A DNA stretch of 64,000 bases from an uncultured Flavobacteriales bacterium (GTDB taxonomy: Bacteria; Bacteroidota; Bacteroidia; Flavobacteriales_G; Salibacteraceae), in assembly GCA_943788775.1 (NCBI GenBank), contig CALSRO010000002.1, positions 124,001 through 188,000 of the forward strand. The letters are read 5' to 3'. A program made the position numbers and the translations under genes. Of this stretch, positions 29,838 through 39,134 are shown in pieces. How positions within the stretch are numbered: position 1 is the first letter of the stretch; the number at the start of each line of letters is the position of its first letter. The notes beneath the pieces were generated by a model, which worked only from the letters and a program-made list of their open reading frames with translations, did no database searches and was not told the origin of the DNA.

Positions 29838-30542
29838 CTATACTTGCTTTTTTGAGGTGGTTCCTTGAAACTCTTTCAGGTAGAATGGTTCGAAGTAGGC
29901 CACATCTTCAAACTGTTTTTGATCGAACCGAAGCTGTGCCAACATGGCCATGTCACTCGCTAATGGCCACACATCGTCTGCGAAATAGGCGCTTTCCGAT
30001 TTTACAATCTCTTTAAACTTGGCTGCCCCAGTTCCAAAAAACAACACTCCTTCTTTTCCCAATAAATTATCGAAAGAATGTTCATCCAATATCATCGGTT
30101 GTACGGGATTGGTTTCCACTAAACCAACGTCATAGATGGCAGTATACACCTCCATTCTGCGGGCGTCAAGCATGGGGCAAAGAATTAAGTCTTTGTAGTG
30201 ATTGATTTGCTTTTTTACCTCTTCATGCAAACACATGACTTGCAAAGTGGGCACCGCTATCAGTGGTTTATTTAAAGAGTAAGCCAATCCTTTTGCCAAT
30301 GATACTCCAATGCGCAAACCCGTGTAACTTCCCGGGCCTTTGCTCACAGCGATAGCATCCAAATTTTCTGATGAAACCATTGCTTCAGCTAATACTTCCT
30401 GCACAAATGGAGCGAGTCGCTCGGCATGAGAAAAGCCTTCATTCAAATTTCGTGAGGCAATAGCAACACCATCGACCGCGATGGCCACAGAACACATGGT
30501 AGTAGAACTTTCGATATTGAGAATGGTTGTGGCCATTGTCAT
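29838..30542 (-). CDS. tsaB: tRNA threonylcarbamoyladenosine biosynthesis protein TsaB
   Basis: ASKHA-fold partner of TsaD in making t6A37 on tRNA. The N-terminus TTILNIESSTTMCSVAI and KGPGSYTGLRIGVSLAKGLAY are family signatures. At 234 residues the length is normal. Two ATGs (30542 and 30536) are possible; the second gives MATTILNIESS. The TolC-like gene lies 4 bases upstream. Confidence 0.95.
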   Translation of the reverse strand: MTMATTILNIESSTTMCSVAIAVDGVAIASRNLNEGFSHAERLAPFVQEVLAEAMVSSENLDAIAVSKGPGSYTGLRIGVSLAKGLAYSLNKPLIAVPTLQVMCLHEEVKKQINHYKDLILCPMLDARRMEVYTAIYDVGLVETNPVQPMILDEHSFDNLLGKEGVLFFGTGAAKFKEIVKSESAYFADDVWPLASDMAMLAQLRFDQKQFEDVAYFEPFYLKEFQGTTSKKQV

Positions 30543-30546
30543 GTGC

Positions 30547-31959
30547 TTACTCGAAGCCTAATGGCTTGCCCATGTAGAACTCTAACACTTTCGTCTTGAA
30601 AATGAAATCGTATTTCGCCCGATTCAATTGAGTTTGAGCAATGAGTAAATTGTTTTTTGAAGTATTGAATTCAGTTACGTTTAGCGCACCCGCCTCAAAG
30701 CGAGCCGCTGCAAATTCAAATGCCTTTTCGTTGGAGGCTACTCCCTTTTGGTTGGATACATAAAGCGCTCGTGCGGCCAACGCATCCGCTCTTGCACTTT
30801 CTATCGTCTGTCTTAAGCTCAACTTTTCGCCTTCCAGTTGAAGTGTAGCTATATCCTGATTAATCTTCGCCTGCTGTACTGAATTGTTGATTACACCTCG
30901 ATTAAAGATGGGAACATTCAAAGTGACTCCAACAAATTGATTGAAGTTATCATTAAGCTGTGTACCAAAGGCCACTCGTTGAACTTCCGTGTCAAAGGTT
31001 GGAGCGAACACAGTTTCTCCAGATTGCGTGGCCCCAATTTCCTGAGCACCAGCGGGGGTAATACTCGTCACCTCTGTTCTTAATCCTGAATATCCTGTAC
31101 CGATAGAACCACTCAACGACAGCGAAGGATATCTACCTCCTTGTGCCGACTTCAACCTGCTATCCCATTGCATTAGGGATCGTTCGGCACTCTTAATCTG
31201 AGGCATCGAAGATTCCGCATAGGCATAAACAGTATTCGCATTTTCAATTTGATTACTCGGGTCTGCTTCCATTGCCGCTGGTTTCACAATGGACAACTGC
31301 TCCTCCATTGGGAGTAATAACAACTGCTTTAAGGCCAATAGCGACAGTTGATAATCATTTTCTCTCGCGATCTGGTTAGACTCATCTTGCGCTAACTGAG
31401 CTTCGAGGGTGTATTGGTTTCCAACGTTGACACTTCCAGCATCCACCAATATTTTAATTCTATCCAACTGCTGTTTAGTTATTAGAACCTGCTGCTCAGC
31501 AATTTTCAGCAACTCTTCAGCCAAGAGAGTCGATAGAAATGCAGATGAAACGGCTAATGCGATATCATTTTTTTGCGCCTCCAAATCAAAAACGATAGAC
31601 TCTAACGCGGCACTCTGAGCCTTGATATTTTGTTGATTTTGAAATCCATTAAAAAGGTCAATACTCGAAGACAAACCAAATGAATTGCTCTGCACCCGAG
31701 TATTCGCGAATTGATTAGTAAATGGATCGATCCGTTGCCCCCAATTGTAATTGTGATTGGCGAAGCCATTTAGATTTGGAAGTACGTCCGATTTTGTATT
31801 CTTCAAACTTGACTCGCTCGACTCTACAGAAAGTTCGGCTTGCTTGATCTGCAAATTATTTGCCCAGGCCAACTCCACACATTGAGTCAAGGTGAGCGTC
31901 TGCTGAGCTTGGGTCGAAACCGACAATAAAACAAGAAAGAAAAGAAGTGATTTTTTCAC
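30547..31959 (-). CDS. TolC-family outer membrane efflux protein
   Basis: About 470 residues. Start GTG at 31959 gives a clean signal peptide (KKSLLFFLVLLSVSTQAQ); the longer upstream frame does not. Two OEP repeats with long coiled-coil helices are visible, with paired motifs LTLTQCVELAWANNLQIKQAE and FAFGTQLNDNFNQFVGVTLN. TolC trimers form the outer membrane channel of tripartite exporters. No membrane-fusion or inner-membrane pump gene is adjacent, so its partner lies elsewhere. Confidence 0.92.
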   Translation of the reverse strand: MKKSLLFFLVLLSVSTQAQQTLTLTQCVELAWANNLQIKQAELSVESSESSLKNTKSDVLPNLNGFANHNYNWGQRIDPFTNQFANTRVQSNSFGLSSSIDLFNGFQNQQNIKAQSAALESIVFDLEAQKNDIALAVSSAFLSTLLAEELLKIAEQQVLITKQQLDRIKILVDAGSVNVGNQYTLEAQLAQDESNQIARENDYQLSLLALKQLLLLPMEEQLSIVKPAAMEADPSNQIENANTVYAYAESSMPQIKSAERSLMQWDSRLKSAQGGRYPSLSLSGSIGTGYSGLRTEVTSITPAGAQEIGATQSGETVFAPTFDTEVQRVAFGTQLNDNFNQFVGVTLNVPIFNRGVINNSVQQAKINQDIATLQLEGEKLSLRQTIESARADALAARALYVSNQKGVASNEKAFEFAAARFEAGALNVTEFNTSKNNLLIAQTQLNRAKYDFIFKTKVLEFYMGKPLGFE

Positions 31960-32153
31960 GGTGTAAATGTAAACTCGATTGAAGCCGGAAAGACAAAAAT
32001 CATGTGAACGGAAATTAACATGGATGAATGACAAGTGAAGAGTTGATAATATTCAATCTACAATTATCAATACTCAATGTTCAATGATAAATGAATATCG
32101 AATAATCAACTCCGAATGTCCAATTTCGAAATGAGAACAACACTCCGCTGTAT

Positions 32154-34877
32154 TTAAAACAAATTCGGCCCGAGCCATCGCTCCATGACCTGCAAATCTT
32201 CATTTTTCCTTTCAGCATAGTCTTCCAGTTGATCTCGTTGAATTTTGCCCAAACCAAAATAGCGACTTTCTGGATGAGCAAAATACCAACCACTGACCGA
32301 TGCTGCTGGATTCATTGCCATGGATTCTGTTAACTCCATACCTATCCTATCCGCTTCTAACAACTTGAACAAAGTCGGTTTTTCAGTATGGTCAGGGCAA
32401 GCAGGATAACCAGGAGCTGGCCGAATTCCTTGGTATTTTTCGTCAATCAAATCTTGGTTTTCCAGAGATTCCGATTGAGCGTATCCCCAAATTTCCTTTC
32501 TCACTTTTTGGTGCATCATCTCGGCTAGTGCCTCTGCCAATCGATCTGCCAGTGCCTTCAGCATAATGGCACTATAGTCATCGTGTTGCGCTTCAAAACG
32601 CTTTGTGTGTTCCTCTATTCCCAAACCAGTAGTAACGGCAAACCCGCCCATGAAATCGTGCATTCCTGAGCCCTTTGGCGCTATATAATCTGACAGTGAT
32701 AGATTCGGTTGAGAGGCAGCAAATTGAGCCTGTTGTCGTAACATATGAAAGCGATCCATTAATGATCCATCTTCAGCATATAGCTCTATGTCATCTCCTA
32801 CGGCATTAGCAGGCCAAATCCCTACCACCGCTTTTGCTGTTAGCCACTTTTCTTCGATCAAAGTCTGAAGCATTTCCTGCGCATCGTTGAACAGTTTCTT
32901 AGCCTCTGTACCAATAATTTCATCCTCCAACAGTCTCGGATATTTACCATGAAGCTCCCACGTTCGAAAAAAGGGCGTCCAATCAATATATTCTCGAACC
33001 TCGTTTAAATCGACATTTTCAAAGACTTGCACACCCAGTTTATTTGGCACGCGAATGGTTTCTGAATTGAATTCCGGCTTTAACTTATTTTCCTTGGCTC
33101 GCTCATAACTAAGCATTTTCTTTTGGGCCTTTTTGTTGGCATGATGGGTTCGAATTCGCTCATACTCCGCTTTAGTATCTGTTGCTAGTCTTTTTCGATC
33201 ATTCCCTAATAAAGACCCTGCTACAGTAACCGATCGCGATGCATCCAACACGTGAATCACCTCAGCATTTTGATACTCAGGTTCTATTTTCACTGCTGTG
33301 TGCACTCGCGAGGTGGTTGCTCCACCAATGAGTAAAGGAATTTTTGAATGATTACGTTGCAGTTCTTTCGCTACATAAACCATCTCATCCAAGGATGGAG
33401 TGATCAACCCGCTCAAGCCTATCAAATCGACATTCTTTTCTATCGCCTCGGCCAAAATTCGTTCGGGAGGAACCATCACGCCAAGATCAATGATCTCAAA
33501 ACCGTTACATGCCAAGACTACTCCAACAATGTTTTTACCGATATCGTGCACATCTCCTTTGACTGTGGCGAGCAACACCTTACCCGCTGTAGTCGACTCC
33601 CCGGCTCGTTTATCCTCTTCGATATAAGGTTCCAAATAAGCCACTGATTTCTTCATCACACGAGCACTTTTCACCACTTGAGGCAGGAACATCTTACCTG
33701 AACCAAACAAGTCTCCGACCACATTCATACCGTCCATCAAAGGGCCTTCAATTACTTCTAAGGGCCTATTCATTTCAAGTCTTGCTGTCTCAGTGTCTTC
33801 TATGATCCAATCGGTGATTCCATGCACAAGCGCATGCTCTAATCTCTTTGAAACTGTAGTATCTCGCCATGATAGATCAACCTCACGCTTTTTGGTTTCA
33901 CCTTTCACGCTTTCTGCAAACTCAAGCAGACGTTCTGTGGCATCATCCCTTCTGTCGAGCAACACATCTTCCACTCGATCCAATAAATCCTTGGGAATAT
34001 CATCATAGACTTCGAGCATTGTTGGATTAACAATACCCATGTCCATTCCGGCTCTGATTCCATGATAAAGGAAAGCGGAATGAATCGCCTCACGCACCAC
34101 ATTGTTTCCTCGAAAACTAAACGAAACGTTACTGACACCGCCACTCACATGAGCTCCGGGGAGATTTTCTCGAATCCATTTTGCTGCTCTAAAAAAGTTA
34201 ATCGCGTTCAATCGGTGTTCCTCCATCCCAGTAGCAACCGGAAATATATTAGGATCAAAAATGATGTCTTGGGGTGCAAAGCCAACTTTATCTACCAAAA
34301 CAAGATATGAACGTTCACAGATTTCAATTCTTCGCTCGTATGTGTCTGCCTGACCTGCTTCATCAAAAGCCATCACGATGACCGCGGCTCCATACCTCTT
34401 GACCAGTTGTGCTTGCTGAATAAATTCTGATTCACCAGCCTTCAAGCTTATTGAGTTTACAATGCACTTCCCTTGGGCCACCTTCAAACCAGCTTCGATA
34501 ATCTCCCATTTCGAAGAATCAATCATGATTGGAACGCGCGCAATATCTGGTTCAGCTTGCACCAAGTTGATGAACTTGACCATTGCTTCTTTTCCCTCAA
34601 GCATGCCCTCATCCATATTAATATCTATGACCTGAGCCCCACCTTCCACTTGATCTCGCGCTACGCTCAGCGCCTCATCGTAGTTATCTTCTTTGATGAG
34701 CCTTAGGAATTTCTTCGAACCAGTGACATTTGTTCGCTCGCCAATATTGATGAAATTCGAATCAGGACGCACCACTAGTGGTTCCAACCCACTTAAAGAC
34801 AAAGGCGGAAACTGTGTGTTGAGAGCGAGTATCCGTTCCTTATTTACTACTAATTGTTCGATGGTTATCTGGTCCAT
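32154..34877 (-). CDS. metH: Cobalamin-dependent methionine synthase, large part (pterin, B12, activation domains)
   Basis: 907 residues. The order is pterin-binding domain ([16 protein letters not shown], about 40-290), B12 cap, B12-binding domain with the [13 protein letters not shown] His-loop that ligates cobalt, and a C-terminal SAM-dependent reactivation domain ([33 protein letters not shown]). The N-terminal homocysteine domain is a separate gene (35307-36320), as often in Bacteroidota. It transfers a methyl group from methyltetrahydrofolate to homocysteine. The start codon ATGGACC lies inside the left flanking repeat of the inserted four-helix gene. Confidence 0.96.
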   Translation of the reverse strand: MDQITIEQLVVNKERILALNTQFPPLSLSGLEPLVVRPDSNFINIGERTNVTGSKKFLRLIKEDNYDEALSVARDQVEGGAQVIDINMDEGMLEGKEAMVKFINLVQAEPDIARVPIMIDSSKWEIIEAGLKVAQGKCIVNSISLKAGESEFIQQAQLVKRYGAAVIVMAFDEAGQADTYERRIEICERSYLVLVDKVGFAPQDIIFDPNIFPVATGMEEHRLNAINFFRAAKWIRENLPGAHVSGGVSNVSFSFRGNNVVREAIHSAFLYHGIRAGMDMGIVNPTMLEVYDDIPKDLLDRVEDVLLDRRDDATERLLEFAESVKGETKKREVDLSWRDTTVSKRLEHALVHGITDWIIEDTETARLEMNRPLEVIEGPLMDGMNVVGDLFGSGKMFLPQVVKSARVMKKSVAYLEPYIEEDKRAGESTTAGKVLLATVKGDVHDIGKNIVGVVLACNGFEIIDLGVMVPPERILAEAIEKNVDLIGLSGLITPSLDEMVYVAKELQRNHSKIPLLIGGATTSRVHTAVKIEPEYQNAEVIHVLDASRSVTVAGSLLGNDRKRLATDTKAEYERIRTHHANKKAQKKMLSYERAKENKLKPEFNSETIRVPNKLGVQVFENVDLNEVREYIDWTPFFRTWELHGKYPRLLEDEIIGTEAKKLFNDAQEMLQTLIEEKWLTAKAVVGIWPANAVGDDIELYAEDGSLMDRFHMLRQQAQFAASQPNLSLSDYIAPKGSGMHDFMGGFAVTTGLGIEEHTKRFEAQHDDYSAIMLKALADRLAEALAEMMHQKVRKEIWGYAQSESLENQDLIDEKYQGIRPAPGYPACPDHTEKPTLFKLLEADRIGMELTESMAMNPAASVSGWYFAHPESRYFGLGKIQRDQLEDYAERKNEDLQVMERWLGPNLF

Positions 34878-34890
34878 AGTTGATGGTTGG
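34871..34890 (+). repeat. Left inverted repeat flanking four-helix-bundle gene
   Basis: GGTCCATAGTTGATGGTTGG matches, at 15 of 20 positions, the reverse complement of 35280-35299. It lies just past the stop of the four-helix gene and covers the start codon of metH. Confidence 0.5.
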
Positions 34891-34891
34891 C

Positions 34892-35254
34892 CTAGTTTTT
34901 TGAAAGTATGGCCTTTCTTAAGGCTTGAATACCTTTTGTCAAATGTTGTAGTTTCTCGTAGTGAAGTTCGAATGATTCACGATCGATCAATTTTCGTCTT
35001 ACCGCTAAATGAATGCAAGTGACACACTCTATACCAGAACGAAGTGCGATAGCAAGAAAACGCGCAAATTCCTTGTTTGATTGTCCAGTCGAACCTTCCG
35101 CAATGTTCAACGCGACACTATCTGCTACTCTTTGAAATTGGCTTGATAGAACGAATTTCTCTTCACTTGGCCATTTCCGAATCTCAGTAGAAACCAATGT
35201 TGAATAATCTACTGCCTCATTCCAAACTCTTAAGTCTTCAAACTTGAATCCCAT
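34892..35254 (-). CDS. Four-helix-bundle protein (23S rRNA intervening-sequence / S23 family)
   Basis: 120 residues starting [20 protein letters not shown], with [19 protein letters not shown] and [16 protein letters not shown]. This is the family first described from ORFs in 23S rRNA intervening sequences and related to the Avd accessory protein of diversity-generating retroelements. Here there is no rRNA, reverse transcriptase or template repeat nearby. It interrupts the metH pair and would be co-transcribed with it. The flanking repeats suggest it arrived by insertion. Biochemical role unknown. Confidence 0.88.
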   Translation of the reverse strand: MGFKFEDLRVWNEAVDYSTLVSTEIRKWPSEEKFVLSSQFQRVADSVALNIAEGSTGQSNKEFARFLAIALRSGIECVTCIHLAVRRKLIDRESFELHYEKLQHLTKGIQALRKAILSKN

Positions 35255-35268
35255 AATCTAATATTCTA

Positions 35269-35299
35269 CCATGGTCCAATTAACCATTGACCATGGACC
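35269..35299 (+). repeat. Right repeat and palindrome flanking four-helix-bundle gene
   Basis: CCATGGTC (35269-35276) and GACCATGG (35289-35296) form a perfect 8-base palindrome with a 12-base loop. The part 35280-35299, reverse-complemented, resembles the left repeat at 34871-34890. Together the two bracket the four-helix gene in about 430 bases. Confidence 0.5.
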
Positions 35300-35306
35300 T
35301 TTTTCA

Positions 35307-36320
35307 CTATTCATTCAATTTCCTCGGCTCATATTTCGCACATAATTCCGCAATCGATCGAATATGATCTGGCGTACTTCCACAACATCCACCTATAATA
35401 TTCATTAATCCTTGATCGAGAAATTCACGAATTTGATCTTGCATCATTTCTGGCGACTCGTCATATTCACCCATCTCATTGGGCAATCCAGCATTGGGAT
35501 GCGCGCTGATATAGAAGTTGGATTTACGACTTAGCTCCTTGACATAGGGTAACATGTTCTTTGCGCCAAGTGCACAATTAATACCCACACTCAGTAGCGG
35601 GAAGTGTGCGATTGAGATTAAAAACGCCTCTGTAGTTTGACCGCTCAGTGTTCGACCACTGGCATCTGTAATTGTTCCTGACAACATTACAGGCAGTTCA
35701 ATCCCAGTCTCGTCTCTTAATTCAAATGCCGCCATCAACGCGGCTTTTGCATTTAAGGTGTCAAGCACCGTTTCGATCAAAAAAAGATCTACCCCTCCTT
35801 CTTGAAGCCCTTTCATTTGCTGCTTAAAAGCCACCTTTAATTGATCAAAAGTGATAGATCGAAATCCTGGATCATTCACATCTGGTGAAATAGATGCCGT
35901 TTTGTTGGTTGGGCCGATGGAACCCGCTACATATCTAGGTTTTGAAGAATCTAATGCCGTGAATTTATCCGCGGCTTGCCGAGCGATTTGTGCTGACACG
36001 AGATTGATCTGATCTACGAATGATTCACACTCATAATCCTCTTGGGCAATAGTGGTTCCGCTGAAGGTGTTGGTTTCAATGATGTCTGCTCCAGCTTGGA
36101 GGTAGGCTTCATGAATTTCTCGGATCACATCAGGCCGTGTGATAGAGAGTAAATCGTTATTGCCCCGCAGTGACTTTTTGATTCCATTGAATGCCTCCGT
36201 CCTAAAGTCTACTTCTTGCAATCCATAGCCTTGAATCATGGTACCCATGGCACCGTCTAAGACAAGAATGCGATCTTCTAATTGCGTTTGAATATCTGGT
36301 TTCTTCATGAATGCTTGCAT
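35307..36320 (-). CDS. metH: Methionine synthase homocysteine-binding subunit (split MetH N-domain)
   Basis: 337 residues, a (beta/alpha)8 homocysteine S-methyltransferase domain. Motifs are ILVLDGAMGTMIQ, GADIIETNTFSGT, zinc-ligand Cys in GINCALGAKNM and the double Cys in IGGCCGSTPDHI. It supplies the homocysteine activation step for the large part encoded downstream. ATG 36308 (MKKPDIQ) is an equally good start. It is the first gene after a SAM-I riboswitch, so the metH unit should be switched down when S-adenosylmethionine is plentiful. Confidence 0.95.
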   Translation of the reverse strand: MQAFMKKPDIQTQLEDRILVLDGAMGTMIQGYGLQEVDFRTEAFNGIKKSLRGNNDLLSITRPDVIREIHEAYLQAGADIIETNTFSGTTIAQEDYECESFVDQINLVSAQIARQAADKFTALDSSKPRYVAGSIGPTNKTASISPDVNDPGFRSITFDQLKVAFKQQMKGLQEGGVDLFLIETVLDTLNAKAALMAAFELRDETGIELPVMLSGTITDASGRTLSGQTTEAFLISIAHFPLLSVGINCALGAKNMLPYVKELSRKSNFYISAHPNAGLPNEMGEYDESPEMMQDQIREFLDQGLMNIIGGCCGSTPDHIRSIAELCAKYEPRKLNE

Positions 36321-36364
36321 GCATCAAGAAAAACGGCTTCCGAAAATGGGTGAGATAAATCTGA

Positions 36365-36466
36365 CTCATCTTGTTTCGATGCTTCGAAACGGGAATTGGC
36401 ACCTTGAAGAAATCCAACAGGTTGCCAAGGTATCAAAGGGCCTTTCCCTCCACCTTTCTTGATAAG
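36365..36466 (-). promoter_or_regulatory. SAM-I (S-box) riboswitch
   Basis: On the minus strand the element opens CTTATCAAGAAAGGTGGAGG and closes with GATGAG; the two ends pair as P1 (CTTATC with GATGAG, one G-T pair). Between them are the conserved S-box core pieces GGCCC, GATACCTTGGCAACC and AAGGTGCCAATTCC, and a GTTTCGAAGCATCGAAAC hairpin. It lies 45-57 bases before the metH start candidates. I do not see a strong intrinsic terminator after it, so control may be at translation or by a weak hairpin. Family identity is firm; the mechanism is inferred. Confidence 0.93.
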
Positions 36467-36507
36467 TAATACAATGTTTTTGAGAACGAAAAATCGAAGA
36501 TAAGGAC

Positions 36508-36741
36508 TTAATTATTCTCTGCCCTATTCTGATTTAGTTTTCTGAAAAGCAGAAAACCCATACCTATGAGCAGCGCGTATGGAACGCCCATCAAATAAAG
36601 AATGCCTGCATTCAATCCTTCAGCAACATCACTGCCGTTTTTCTGAGCCGATTCAACCACCGCGCCACACATTGCGCACTGTGCATTGGCATCAATAACT
36701 ATGACGATTAAGAGTATAATTAAAAGTACTGTCTTCTTCAT
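36508..36741 (-). CDS. Small secreted or membrane protein with CAMC motif
   Basis: 77 residues from ATG 36741 (MKKTVLLIILLIVIVIDANA). A signal or anchor helix is followed by QCAMCGAVVE, then a C-terminal transmembrane segment (LMGVPYALLIGMGFLLF). Last gene of the cytochrome oxidase accessory set. The CxxC pair suggests metal or heme handling or redox chemistry, but this is inference; no named family recognised. Confidence 0.7.
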   Translation of the reverse strand: MKKTVLLIILLIVIVIDANAQCAMCGAVVESAQKNGSDVAEGLNAGILYLMGVPYALLIGMGFLLFRKLNQNRAENN

Positions 36742-36770
36742 ACTGTCTTTCAAATTTAATCAGTTCTCTT

Positions 36771-37304
36771 TTAGTAATAGGGTGAAATCATTATAAACAC
36801 AATCACACCTGTGATGGAAACATAAAACCATAGTGGCCAAGTTATTCTCGCAATTTTTCGGTGTTTATCAAATCGCTCGCTCAATCCACGTGTGAACGAA
36901 ATCAGCACCAATGGCGCGATAACCATTGCAAATAAAATGTGAGTAAGCAGTATGAAAAGGTAGATGTATCGGATCATTCCTTCACCACCAAAAACAGTGC
37001 TCTCATGCGTAATGTGATACGCCACATAACTCACCAGAAAAAGTGCGCTTAGGAGAATGCTGCTGGTCATCGCCTTCCTATGTGCAGAAATATTGCCTCG
37101 CTTAATGAATATTAAGCCCAGAACAAGCAGAATGCTTACTGTGCCATTTATCGAAGCGTTCACCAAAGGAAGATTGTCCATCCAAGTGCCGCTCATATCG
37201 ATTTTTGGCGTTACATAAATTACGGCCACTGCAATCGCTAATAGCGCTCCAACAATATAAATGAGGCTGTTGTAATTCTTAGTTTTATCTATCGCTCCTT
37301 CCAT
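36771..37304 (-). CDS. DUF420 membrane protein
   Basis: 177 residues with about five transmembrane helices and several histidines at membrane edges (MTSSILLSALFLVSYVAYHITHES, LTHILFAMVIAPLVL). DUF420 proteins sit in cytochrome oxidase gene clusters in Bacteroidota and Bacillota (CtaM-like) and are linked to oxidase assembly. The start overlaps the SCO gene end by 16 bases. Confidence 0.85.
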   Translation of the reverse strand: MEGAIDKTKNYNSLIYIVGALLAIAVAVIYVTPKIDMSGTWMDNLPLVNASINGTVSILLVLGLIFIKRGNISAHRKAMTSSILLSALFLVSYVAYHITHESTVFGGEGMIRYIYLFILLTHILFAMVIAPLVLISFTRGLSERFDKHRKIARITWPLWFYVSITGVIVFIMISPYY

Positions 37305-37933
37305 GAAATATGAGGTTCTTGAATCAAGAGTTTAATGGCGTCCTGTAACGTTTTATTATCCTGCTGCAATCTAAGATCAAAGAATTCGCGTATTCTTTGG
37401 TTTTGATCTAAAACGACCACCTTGGTCGAAGGAATATCATTGACACTGCCCATTTGCCCTGTAGTAACAAATAAACGTTCCACTAGTTCATCTATATCCG
37501 ACTGTGATTTTGCGGTGGCGAACATCCAATTCCCGCCTTTGTAAAGATTCTTTTCCGATAAATTCTTGAGTGCCTCCATCTCCATTGGTTTCATTGAAAT
37601 ACTCAAGAGCATCCACTCCTCGTTTAATCCAATCCGATTCAAATAATTATTAAGCGTGGAAATCTTATCATAGCAAGCAGCATCGCAGGGTTGATCAAAA
37701 ATATCCACCACCAATACTCGTCCGTTTAAGTTGGAAACATCCATGGAATTTCCATCCTGTGTAACCAGATCTGGCAAAGGCACCGATTGAAAAACTGTAT
37801 CACCATTTTCGGAGATGGATTCAACCTCCCCGTAGTAGCCTAACCTAGCAGTGTTATGTTGTCCCAATGAAAATAACAGATACACCACGGAGGGTACTAG
37901 TAAGATTGCGATTAAAAAAAGGCCTTTTTTCAT
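37289..37933 (-). CDS. SCO1/SenC-family protein, probable loss of copper-ligand His
   Basis: 214 residues from ATG 37933. An N-terminal anchor (GLFLIAILLVPSVVYLLFSL) is followed by a thioredoxin fold with DQPCDAACYDK holding the CxxxC pair. SCO proteins deliver copper to the CuA centre of oxidase subunit II using these cysteines plus a distal histidine before a hydrophobic strand. Here that position reads IPSTKVVVLD, with Pro where flavobacterial relatives have His. It may therefore act as a thiol reductase rather than a copper carrier. A hairpin terminator lies between it and the upstream oxidase gene. Confidence 0.8.
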   Translation of the reverse strand: MKKGLFLIAILLVPSVVYLLFSLGQHNTARLGYYGEVESISENGDTVFQSVPLPDLVTQDGNSMDVSNLNGRVLVVDIFDQPCDAACYDKISTLNNYLNRIGLNEEWMLLSISMKPMEMEALKNLSEKNLYKGGNWMFATAKSQSDIDELVERLFVTTGQMGSVNDIPSTKVVVLDQNQRIREFFDLRLQQDNKTLQDAIKLLIQEPHISWKER

Positions 37934-37952
37934 GATTTGTGTAAACACAAAA

Positions 37953-37978
37953 AAGGCCTCTGAATGTTCAAAGGCCTT
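37953..37978 (-). terminator. Hairpin terminator between oxidase subunit IV and SCO genes
   Basis: AAGGCCT and AGGCCTT form a perfect stem around CTGAATGTTCAA, with inner TGA/TCA pairs. On the minus strand a run of six T follows (37954-37949). It lies just after the subunit IV stop and before the SCO start, so it may lower expression of SCO, DUF420 and the CAMC protein relative to the structural subunits. Confidence 0.75.
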
Positions 37979-37995
37979 CAATTATTTTTTGATTC

Positions 37996-38388
37996 TTAGG
38001 ACCAAACCCAAGAAAATGCATCTTTTAAATACTGCAAGAATGTAGATTCTTGATATAGTATAAAGAATAAGTAAATTATGAAGATGGCATATGGCAATAG
38101 AATCGTGTACCGAAGTCCTTTACGCTCATCACCTAGGTGCATAAATACCATGATGATATATCCTGCCTTAACCAGGGTCAAAAGGATAAAAGCAATTTTA
38201 ATACTCATCCAACCTGCACCATTTACATCAATGTGAGCCTTGCCCCAAATGATACCCATTGCTACTTCAAGAGCAGTAATGATCGATAGGATCGCAGTTA
38301 CCTTGAAGATGTTTTTTCTAATCTTCTTTCCGTCTTCTTCGCTGTGGTGAGCGTGAAGTGAATATTCAATAATGTCGTCTCTTTCCAT
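37996..38388 (-). CDS. Cytochrome c oxidase subunit IV-type protein
   Basis: 130 residues with three transmembrane helices; IAFILLTLVKAGYIIMVFMHLGDE is the pattern of the prokaryotic COX4/CyoD family. It is a small stabilising subunit of heme-copper oxidase. Between subunit III and the terminator in the operon. Confidence 0.88.
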   Translation of the reverse strand: MERDDIIEYSLHAHHSEEDGKKIRKNIFKVTAILSIITALEVAMGIIWGKAHIDVNGAGWMSIKIAFILLTLVKAGYIIMVFMHLGDERKGLRYTILLPYAIFIIYLFFILYQESTFLQYLKDAFSWVWS

Positions 38389-38399
38389 CTCTATTCAGA

Positions 38400-39092
38400 T
38401 TATATCAAGTAAAAGAATGTGAATACAAATACCCATACTAGGTCAACAAAGTGCCAGTAAAGTCCAACTTTCTCCACCATTTCATAGTGACCTCGTTTTT
38501 CATACCAACCTTGGTATGCTCGGATTAAAACGAGTAAATTTAAAATGACTCCACTGAGTACGTGAGAACCGTGGAAACCAGTTATAAAGAAAAAGAAGTT
38601 CGCGTAGAGTTGAGGGCCGTATGGATTACGAGCCAATGTTGCATTGTCGCCCCAAGTGCTGATTAATCCATCAGGACCAGCAATGAACGTGTACCATTCC
38701 CAAGCTTGCGATCCTAAGAAGATTGCTCCACCTACAACAGTGAATGCCATCCATTTTATCACACTTTTCTGATCCATTCTATGACCCGCTTCAACCGCCA
38801 ATACCATTGTCACAGAACTAACAATAAGAATGAACGTCATCAACGCTACATAAAGCAGCGGAAGATGTGCGTGGGTTCCTGGAAAGTGAAAGAAAATTTC
38901 TTCGGTTATAGGCCATTCAGCCACCAAGTGATGACGTTGAAAACCTAGTGCTGTGAGGAATCCACCAAAGGTGAGCGCATCAGAGATGAGGAAGAACCAC
39001 ATCATCATTTTGCCATAACTTACACTGAATGGTGATCGACCTCCACCCCAGAGTTCTTTTTGGTCGATTACTTGAGTTGCTTCTCCTGCCAT
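38400..39092 (-). CDS. Cytochrome c oxidase subunit III
   Basis: 230 residues and about six or seven transmembrane helices, ending FYWH-type motifs: FITGFHGSHVLSGVILNLL, KVGLYWHFVDLVWVFVFTFFYL. Soluble loop near the start, KELWGGGRSPFSVSYGKMM. Subunit III supports proton uptake and stability of the oxidase. A second subunit III-type gene precedes it, as usual in Bacteroidota. Confidence 0.93.
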   Translation of the reverse strand: MAGEATQVIDQKELWGGGRSPFSVSYGKMMMWFFLISDALTFGGFLTALGFQRHHLVAEWPITEEIFFHFPGTHAHLPLLYVALMTFILIVSSVTMVLAVEAGHRMDQKSVIKWMAFTVVGGAIFLGSQAWEWYTFIAGPDGLISTWGDNATLARNPYGPQLYANFFFFITGFHGSHVLSGVILNLLVLIRAYQGWYEKRGHYEMVEKVGLYWHFVDLVWVFVFTFFYLI

Positions 39093-39134
39093 GTTAGATA
39101 GATAGGAATTGTTAAAAGGATTTGGTCTGCAATG

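Noticed and set aside
32035-32153. AT-rich intergenic stretch with repeated ATTCAAT/AATATTC-like words
   Set aside because: Words are short and imperfect; no stem long enough for a terminator or repeat family claim.
34892-35254. Part of a diversity-generating retroelement (Avd-like protein)
   Set aside because: No reverse transcriptase, template repeat or variable repeat is found nearby.
36321-36364. Intrinsic terminator after the SAM riboswitch
   Set aside because: Only a weak GGAAGCCG-T5 segment is present with no convincing stem, so no terminator is annotated.
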